Notes under the pieces: model-generated | What the model was told of the DNA's origin: nothing | The model's input: only the letters and a program-made list of their open reading frames with translations | Databases searched by the model: none | Part shown: piece after piece, positions 59,501-64,000 of the stretch | How positions within the stretch are numbered: position 1 is the stretch's first letter | Layout: the number at the start of each line of letters is the position of its first letter | Translations under genes and position numbers: made by a program | Source: 34-65-8 sp964516135 | GTDB taxonomy: Bacteria > Pseudomonadota > Alphaproteobacteria > Sphingomonadales > Sphingomonadaceae | Reading direction: 5' to 3' | NCBI GenBank assembly: GCA_964516135.1 | Contig: CAZEWN010000001.1 | Coordinates: 195,247 to 259,246 of the forward strand | DNA length: 64,000 nt

Positions 59501-60914
59501 GGGCAGGAGCTATCACGCAGATCTTGGCGCGCGGAACCAGCGGCTGCGCCATCACTATCTGCTCGAAGCTGGGTGGAAGGCAGATACCGCGATCCAGGGG
59601 CTGGGGCGCACCAACCGCACCAATCAGGCGCAGCCGCCGCTGTTCCGACCTGTCGCGACCGATGTTCAGGCCGAGAAGCGCTTCATCTCGACCATCGCGC
59701 GGCGGCTCGACACGCTGGGTGCGATTACCCGCGGCCAGCGCCAGACCGGCGGTCAGGGGCTGTTCCGACCCGAGGACAACCTTGAAGGCCAGTATGCCCG
59801 CGACGCGCTGCGCCAGTTCTACCTGCTGATCTACGCGGGCAAGGTCGAGCAGTGTTCGCTCGCGACGTTTGAGGCCATGACCGGCCTGTCGCTGACCGAT
59901 GGCTGTGGGTGCCTGAAGGACGACCTGCCGCCGATCACGACTTTTCTCAACCGGTTGCTGGCACTGACCATCGCGATGCAGAACTTGCTGTTCACGGTGT
60001 TCGAGCAGTTGCTCGCCGCCAAGGTCGAGGGTGCAATCGCCGCCGGCACTTACGATGTCGGGCTGGAGACGCTGGTCGCCGACAGTTTTACGGTAACGCG
60101 CAGCGAGCCGATCTACACCCACCCCGCCACCGGTGCTGAGACCCGCCTGCTCACAATCGCCATGCGCGAGCGCAACCAGCCGGTGACGCTGGATAAAGCG
60201 CTCGACCTCCTCCGCGAACCCGGTGCCCGGCTGCTGGTCAATGCCCGCTCGAAGCGTGCCGCCGTTCAGCTTCCGGCGCGCAGCCTCATGCTCGATGATG
60301 GCGAGGTTGAACGGCGCATACGGCTGATCCGGCCAATGGAGCGGCTGAACTTTGCCCTCAATCATCTTCCTGAGACAAACTGGGAGCAGGTGGACGAGGC
60401 CGGCTTTGCCGCTGCCTGGACCGACGAGATCGCGCAAGTGCCCGAGTTCACGACCAGCGAACTGCATATCGTCACCGGGTTGCTGCTGCCGATCTGGAAG
60501 CGGCTGCCCGAGGAATCGACCCGGGTTTACCGGCTCCAGACCGATGATGGCACGCGCATTGTCGGGCGCAGGGTGTCACCGGCATGGGCAGCGAGCGCCA
60601 CAGCCAGCACAGGGGCGCCAGACCTGTCGTCACAGCAGGCACTCGCGCTTCTGCGCGAGGGGCACACCATGCTCGACCTTGCCGACAGACTGCAATTGCG
60701 CCGCTCAAGGCTCATGCAGGTGAACCGCATCGAACTCACGGGCTTTGGCCCCAACGCGGTCGACCGGCTGAAGGCGATGGGGCTGTTCTCCGAGATCATC
60801 AGCTGGAAGCTGCGGCTGTTCGTCCCGGACGACGTGGTGGCGGGATGCCAAGTGCTCGAACGCCTGTTCGAACACCATCCCCTGACCCGCATCCTCGACC
60901 GCAAGGCTGCCTGA
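56565..60914 (+). CDS. Methyltransferase-strawberry-notch helicase fusion
   Basis: A 1449-aa multidomain protein. An N6-adenine-type methyltransferase is at about 115-300 (ELVLEPSAGTGLLAMQAE, then CIVMNPPF with catalytic NPPF). A strawberry-notch-like SF2 helicase core follows, with Walker A LGDGTGAGKGRQ near 500 and VIVFDESHAM near 609. The C-terminal helicase lobe has FSDAGGTGRSYHADLG and AIQGLGRTNRTNQAQ near 1010, and unassigned tail domains complete it. Such fusions belong to the polyvalent proteins of phages and conjugative elements, thought to counter host defences on entry. Both catalytic sites look intact. Confidence 0.9.
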   Translation: MSNSSLAGAAARLLASTCAEQTAACIIAAAQDLLGHIAAGRRVDTPAIRTAMQSAFGASDASGAWDWKAAYEAVEVAQLLFLRRYGPALHAKTADPFERLKLVERIARLAPTQTRRSEEMVQFQQFSTPLGLAWVAGFAAQFQPGELVLEPSAGTGLLAMQAELAGSSLALNEVADTRLAILKALFDGASVTAHDAAQIHDRLGAGLVPSCIVMNPPFSAALGVDTRVADAAFRHIASALARLADGGRLVAITGSTCAPDNATWHDSFVRLQEQARVVFTAPIAGSVYASHGTTFETRLTVIDKLHADDPGMFPSSRDMAADLHSLLKMLVEDLPPRPQVRVMPLASSVARSVSSTRRVVPAKPRLAAVPLTVPTGVPLDYDTVDWAATGNGNLSDTLYEPYALQSIRIAGAKPHPTRLVQSAAMASVAPPKPSYRPHLPEGLVEQGLLSDAQLESVIYAGEAHSAHLAGSWTVDATYDKVEAAPDDCETAVRFRKGWFLGDGTGAGKGRQVAGVLLDNWLKGRRRAVWISKSDKLLEDAQRDWRALGQEPLLIQPLARFRQGTPIRLEQGILFTTYATLRSDAREGRVSRVQQIVDWLGIDFDGVIVFDESHAMQNAGGGKSDRGDSAPSQQGRAGLRLQHALPDARVLYVSATGATTVENLAYAQRLGLWGGADFPFDKRTDFVAAIEAGGVAAMEVLARDLKALGLYAARSLSYEGVEYELVEHQLTPDQVRIYDAYAGAFQVIHNNLDAALEAAGVTSSSEGTLNRLAKSAARSAFESAKQRFFNHLITAMKTPTLITAIEHGLADGHAAVVQIVSTGEALLSRRLAEIDPGDWSDIQCDVTPREYVLDYLAHSFPTQLHETYTDGDGNLASRPAYDGDGNVIQCREACQRRDRLIEQLAAMEPVQGALDQIVQRFGTDMVAEVTGRSRRIVRKHDADGQRFVVENRPAHANLAEAQAFMEDKKQILVFSDAGGTGRSYHADLGARNQRLRHHYLLEAGWKADTAIQGLGRTNRTNQAQPPLFRPVATDVQAEKRFISTIARRLDTLGAITRGQRQTGGQGLFRPEDNLEGQYARDALRQFYLLIYAGKVEQCSLATFEAMTGLSLTDGCGCLKDDLPPITTFLNRLLALTIAMQNLLFTVFEQLLAAKVEGAIAAGTYDVGLETLVADSFTVTRSEPIYTHPATGAETRLLTIAMRERNQPVTLDKALDLLREPGARLLVNARSKRAAVQLPARSLMLDDGEVERRIRLIRPMERLNFALNHLPETNWEQVDEAGFAAAWTDEIAQVPEFTTSELHIVTGLLLPIWKRLPEESTRVYRLQTDDGTRIVGRRVSPAWAASATASTGAPDLSSQQALALLREGHTMLDLADRLQLRRSRLMQVNRIELTGFGPNAVDRLKAMGLFSEIISWKLRLFVPDDVVAGCQVLERLFEHHPLTRILDRKAA

Positions 60915-60915
60915 T

Positions 60916-61962
60916 ATGGGTAGGCTTTCCACGCGCGCGGCAGAGCTGTCAGAGCGGCTCTCCCAGAACGCGCAGGCCGTTTGCCGCCATTACCTCCCCG
61001 CCGGACGGCGCGAGGGCCGCTACTGGATGGTGGGCGACGTTGCCGGAACGCCCGGGCGCAGCCTCTATGTCCGCCTGTTCGAGACCGGGCGTGGCGCGAT
61101 TGGCAACTGGGTTGATGCCGCGACCGGGGAACATGGCGATCTTGTCGACCTCATCCGGCTCAACCAGCGGCATGGACGACTTGCCGAGACCATCGAGGAG
61201 GCCGAGCGCTTCCTGTCGCTGCCGCCATCCGAAGATGACGAGCGTGGCCGCGCACCCGGTCCACCCGCACGTGCAGGGTCACCGACTGCTGCACGGCGAT
61301 TGTTCGCAGCTTCGAAGCCGATCATCGGCACGCCCGCTGCGACCTACCTGCAATCGCGCAATATCATGCACCTTGCCGACCTGCCCACCCTACGGTTCCA
61401 CCCACGCTGCTACTACCGACCCAACGATGACGATGTGCCCGGAACACCTGGCGCATTCCCAGCGCTGATCGCGTCGGTCACCGATGACGACGGGGTGCAG
61501 AGCGGAGCCCATCGCACATGGATCGATCCATCGGGCCGTATGAAGGCAGCCGGCGCATCGCCGCGAAGAGCAATGGGCAATACCCTTGGGGCTGCGATCC
61601 GGTTCGGGCACGCGCAGGATGTCATGGCCGCGGGCGAGGGCATCGAGACCATGCTCTCGCTGCGTGAAGCCCTTTCGGCATTGCCTCTTGCCGCCGCCAC
61701 ATCATCGTCCCACTTGGCCGCCATCCTGTTCCCGCCGACACTGCGTCGCCTGTACGTCGCACGCGATCGCGATGCTGCTGGGGATGCAGCCTTCGCGATC
61801 CTGACCGAGCGGGCGCAGGCCGCAGGGATCGAACTGCTGCCGCTCATGCCGCTGCTCGGCGACTTCAACGACGATCTGCAGCGCGATGGCGTCGATGGGC
61901 TGAGCGCCTCCCTTATCGCGCAATTGCACGACGCCGACCGGGCCAGATTTCTTCGTCGCTGA
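60916..61962 (+). CDS. Toprim-domain primase-like protein
   Basis: A 348-aa protein of the DUF7146/Toprim_3 type. The N-terminal part (about 1-110: GRREGRYWMVGDVAGTPGRS, IGNWVDAATGEHGDLVDLI) resembles the CHC2-like region of plasmid primases. The Toprim domain (about 225-345) has AAGEGIETMLSLREAL with the catalytic Glu and LYVARDRDAAGD with the DxD pair. It starts two bases after the helicase stop. Probably primes replication or transfer of the element. Confidence 0.87.
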   Translation: MGRLSTRAAELSERLSQNAQAVCRHYLPAGRREGRYWMVGDVAGTPGRSLYVRLFETGRGAIGNWVDAATGEHGDLVDLIRLNQRHGRLAETIEEAERFLSLPPSEDDERGRAPGPPARAGSPTAARRLFAASKPIIGTPAATYLQSRNIMHLADLPTLRFHPRCYYRPNDDDVPGTPGAFPALIASVTDDDGVQSGAHRTWIDPSGRMKAAGASPRRAMGNTLGAAIRFGHAQDVMAAGEGIETMLSLREALSALPLAAATSSSHLAAILFPPTLRRLYVARDRDAAGDAAFAILTERAQAAGIELLPLMPLLGDFNDDLQRDGVDGLSASLIAQLHDADRARFLRR

Positions 61963-62118
61963 GTTTCGCCGAGACGGGATCGGGTCTGGGTTCGCGGCAT
62001 GGGCTGGTCCATGCATCGTGCCGGTCACCCGGCCTTCTTTGGGGGCGATCTGAAGACCGGCGGCGTGGCGGCCGCAATGGCTGCGCCATGCTCCACTGCG
62101 TTGCGACCACAAAGCCCA

Positions 62119-62143
62119 CCCCAAAAAGTATTACTTTTTGGGG
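62119..62143. terminator. Perfect 25-bp palindrome, possible bidirectional terminator
   Basis: CCCCAAAAAGTA (62119-62130) and TACTTTTTGGGG (62132-62143) around one central T. The stem carries A5 and T5 runs inside its arms, so it could work as a terminator in either direction or be a protein-binding palindrome. It sits in the 274-bp gap between the Toprim and DUF2493 genes, where I see no coding frame. Confidence 0.5.
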
Positions 62144-62236
62144 ACCCCGAGCGGGTGCGGCCACCCCGCCGCCGGTCAGGAGGATCGCCGGAAGGCCGGG
62201 CGAGGTGCCCGGCTCAGACCTCCAAGGACCGCACTC

Positions 62237-63148
62237 ATGGCGCAGCCATCCGAACCCGAACACGAAATCTCCCCAACCGCACATCTCCTCGATGAAATCG
62301 CCCTCTACGGCTATCGCCCCTTCTCGGACGAAGCCGACCCGAGGCCGCTTCCCGACGAGCGCATCGCCACCGGCGCTGTCGCCGACATGTTCGATGCCCT
62401 CATCGCCACCATGATCGACACAAGGCTCGAGCCCGATCTTGAAGACCTGTGCTGGTCGCTCACCAATCTCTTCTACCGCGCCGAAGGCCGGATCCAGCGC
62501 GAACTCGACGACAACGAACACGCCCAAAGGCGCGGGCAGCGCGAGCAGGATGGCTCCGAGGTCAAGTCGGTCGAACTCGAACGCCTCGTCAATGAAGGGA
62601 TTGGTCTCATCGAACGCCGAAACGCCATGGAGTTCATGCGCGAGGCCGCTTCCGACCAGTTCGAAAGCCATTTCCGCAAGGCCTGGACCCCGCGCACGGG
62701 ATCACTCGTCAATCACCGCACCTTGACTGCCGCCATGATCGACAGCCGCGACTTCCTCGCCGCAAAGCGCCGCGCGGAAACCGAGCCGTTGCTGCCGACC
62801 GGCACGCGGATCGCGTTCACTTCCGGTCCCGCCTATCAGGATCATGGTCGCATCTGGGCCGTGCTCGACAAGGTTCTCGCCAAATATCCCGATATGGTCC
62901 TGTTCCACGGTGGCAACCCGACCGGTGGCGAACACATCGCCTCGCTTTGGGCACGCAATCGCAAGATCGTCCATGTCCCGTTCCGGCCCGACTGGGACCG
63001 GTTCAAGAAGGCGGCACCGTTCCGCCGCAACGATCAGATGCTCGAGGCGCTGCCCAAAGCCGTCGTCGCCTGCCCGGGCAACGGCATCAATGCCAACCTG
63101 GTCGACAAGGCCCGCAAGCTGGGGATTTCGGTCTGGGCGATTGAGTGA
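62237..63148 (+). CDS. DUF2493 (SLOG-superfamily) protein
   Basis: A 303-aa protein. The N-terminal 190 residues are helical and acidic (DLEDLCWSLTNLFYRAEGRI, ELERLVNEGIGLIERRNAME). The C-terminal DUF2493 Rossmann-like domain (about 195-303) has RIAFTSGPAYQDHGRIW, VLFHGGNPTGGEHIASLWA and VVACPGNGINANLVDKARKLG-type segments. SLOG-fold proteins bind nucleotides or nucleotide-derived signals. Last gene of the plasmid-like set. The 3' neighbour is a truncated metabolic gene. Confidence 0.87.
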   Translation: MAQPSEPEHEISPTAHLLDEIALYGYRPFSDEADPRPLPDERIATGAVADMFDALIATMIDTRLEPDLEDLCWSLTNLFYRAEGRIQRELDDNEHAQRRGQREQDGSEVKSVELERLVNEGIGLIERRNAMEFMREAASDQFESHFRKAWTPRTGSLVNHRTLTAAMIDSRDFLAAKRRAETEPLLPTGTRIAFTSGPAYQDHGRIWAVLDKVLAKYPDMVLFHGGNPTGGEHIASLWARNRKIVHVPFRPDWDRFKKAAPFRRNDQMLEALPKAVVACPGNGINANLVDKARKLGISVWAIE

Positions 63149-63504
63149 CGGCTTGCGACCCAGGCCTATTCGTCTACGAGCGCCACATTGGACGTCCGCT
63201 CTTGACAGTAGCTGACAATCGAGGGGCCCAAAGCAGCCGGTCAGCTTTGCGCCCCAACGTCGGTCGTTGCGGCTCGCGGGCGGATCGCCTGAAAGCGGAC
63301 AAGGTGAACGTCGGGCGTTGATGGCAGGGTCTGGGACGTAGCTGTCTTTCCCAAAAACACGCTGAATGACTGGCTTTTCCTGAAGCAGACACGAACCTGA
63401 ATTTGAGTGCAAACTGCGGCAATCAAACCCGCTTCTGATTTGCTCCCCGAGAGGGGAGGATCGCTGGCAATCGGATAGAATGCCCAAAGGCGACAGTCTT
63501 GCCT

Positions 63505-63520
63505 GCTAGACTGGTCTAGC
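63505..63520. promoter_or_regulatory. TetR-type operator upstream of the monooxygenase gene
   Basis: GCTAGAC (63505-63511), TG, GTCTAGC (63514-63520): a perfect 16-bp palindrome, 52 bp before the monooxygenase start. Size and the TAGACtgGTCTA core are typical of TetR-family operators. The rest of the 424-bp gap (63149-63572) holds nothing else I can support. No TetR gene is in the window. Confidence 0.6.
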
Positions 63521-63572
63521 GCCGCCGCCAGGCTGGGGACAGGCCGTGCCCCAAAGGAATGGGAGGCAGATA

Positions 63573-63989
63573 GTGCTGGATCGGCAGAATATCGCAGCAG
63601 GCGCGCACCAACCCGAAAAGTTCGATGTCATCATCGTTGGCGCGGGCATTTCCGGGATCGGCAGTGCCACCCTTCTGCGCAAGCAATACCCGGATTTGAG
63701 CTTTGCCATTCTCGAAGCTCTGGATGGCTATGGCGGCACCTGGCTGATCCACAAATATCCCGGCACCCGGTCCGATAGCGACCTGTTCACCTTCGGCTAC
63801 GGCTTCAAGCCGTGGACCGGGCAGCCGATCGCCTCGCGCGACCAGATCCTCAACTATCTGGGTGATGCGATTGCCGATGCGGGCATTGGTCCCTTTATCC
63901 GATATGGCCACAGCGTGAAATCTGCCGACTGGTCCAACGAAACCGCCAGCTGGAGACCCGCAAAAACCGGGTCTTTCACGGTTTGGTAG
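63573..63989 (+). pseudogene. Truncated flavin-containing (Baeyer-Villiger type) monooxygenase
   Basis: Only the first 138 aa of a normally 480-550-aa FAD/NADPH enzyme. The FAD motif FDVIIVGAGISGIGSATLL, GGTWLIHKYPGTRSDSD (the Tyr-Pro-Gly-x-Arg-x-Asp motif) and the FGYGFKPW segment are intact. The frame then meets a TAG at 63987 in a region without further homology (after ETASW). Possible causes are a frameshift near 63950, an insertion at the window edge, or a true truncation. The GTG at 63573 has an ideal GGAGG six bases upstream, so the promoter end looks functional. Confidence 0.7.
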
Positions 63990-64000
63990 CCTGACGGCAG

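Noticed and set aside
58494..60467. 657-aa minus-strand open frame opposite the helicase fusion
   Set aside because: Antisense shadow; the plus strand carries intact helicase motifs throughout.
39154..63572. Right attachment site matching the tRNA-Arg 3' end
   Set aside because: No second copy of the T-arm-to-CCA sequence was found in the window, so the element's right boundary cannot be set.

Overview
The window is a GC-rich alphaproteobacterial chromosome segment, most likely from the order Sphingomonadales. The evidence is the S9 protein with a long acidic N-terminal extension, a suf operon of the order regulator-sufB-x-DUF559-sufC-sufD-sufS-sufT-sufA, a thiS-thiG fusion, MmcB, DUF2093 and PAS_5 proteins, and many GTG starts. 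Genus cannot be fixed from sequence alone.

Core block (about 1-38,900). From left to right: rplM-rpsI with cutA-ctaA (minus strand); a MerC-like membrane protein, thiSG, csbD, an unknown gene and a Ca2+/H+ antiporter (plus); an acyl-CoA ligase, a lipoprotein gamma-glutamyltransferase and pyrD (minus). Next comes a probable small RNA with a strong terminator, then the nine-gene suf operon, every start of which overlaps or touches the preceding stop. It is followed by an EI24 protein and a lipoprotein, adenosine kinase, a DsbA-like protein plus purD, divergent xseA with overlapping start codons, a DUF2093 gene, an M23 peptidase lipoprotein and a phytase-like protein. The block ends with rpmB, tadA, RNase T2-nadC, a LytS/LytTR two-component pair, an HD-domain enzyme, an envelope set (PDZ/metallopeptidase, DsbA/ScsC-like, BepA-like M48), a lipase-like hydrolase, a PAS_5 protein, DUF2141, a sterol-desaturase-like enzyme, mmcB and an orphan gene.

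Junction (38,910-39,153). A degenerate 5' half of tRNA-Arg(CCG) lies just left of an intact tRNA-Arg(CCG). Everything to the right looks accessory.

Accessory block (39,263 to at least 63,148). It carries (i) hipBA with twin CATATATG operators; (ii) an HTH gene divergent from a serine recombinase that is translationally coupled to two ParB/RepB-like proteins with no ParA; (iii) SbcC and SbcD divergent from a CapW/BrxR-type WYL regulator across an AT-rich palindrome, followed by a CoiA-like nuclease and an unknown gene; (iv) a non-coding region of strong inverted repeats; and (v) a plasmid/ICE-type gene set: DUF932, a large ParB, a 71-aa protein, a 1449-aa methyltransferase-strawberry-notch helicase, a Toprim primase-like protein and a DUF2493/SLOG protein. 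A 73-74 nt structured leader is duplicated in front of the DUF932 and ParB genes. The window ends in a truncated flavin monooxygenase behind a TetR-like operator.

The strongest candidates for something undescribed are the recombinase-ParB-RepB triad, the duplicated leader RNA, the WYL-SbcCD-nuclease module and the suf-upstream small RNA. No CRISPR array, rRNA gene or complete insertion sequence was recognised.
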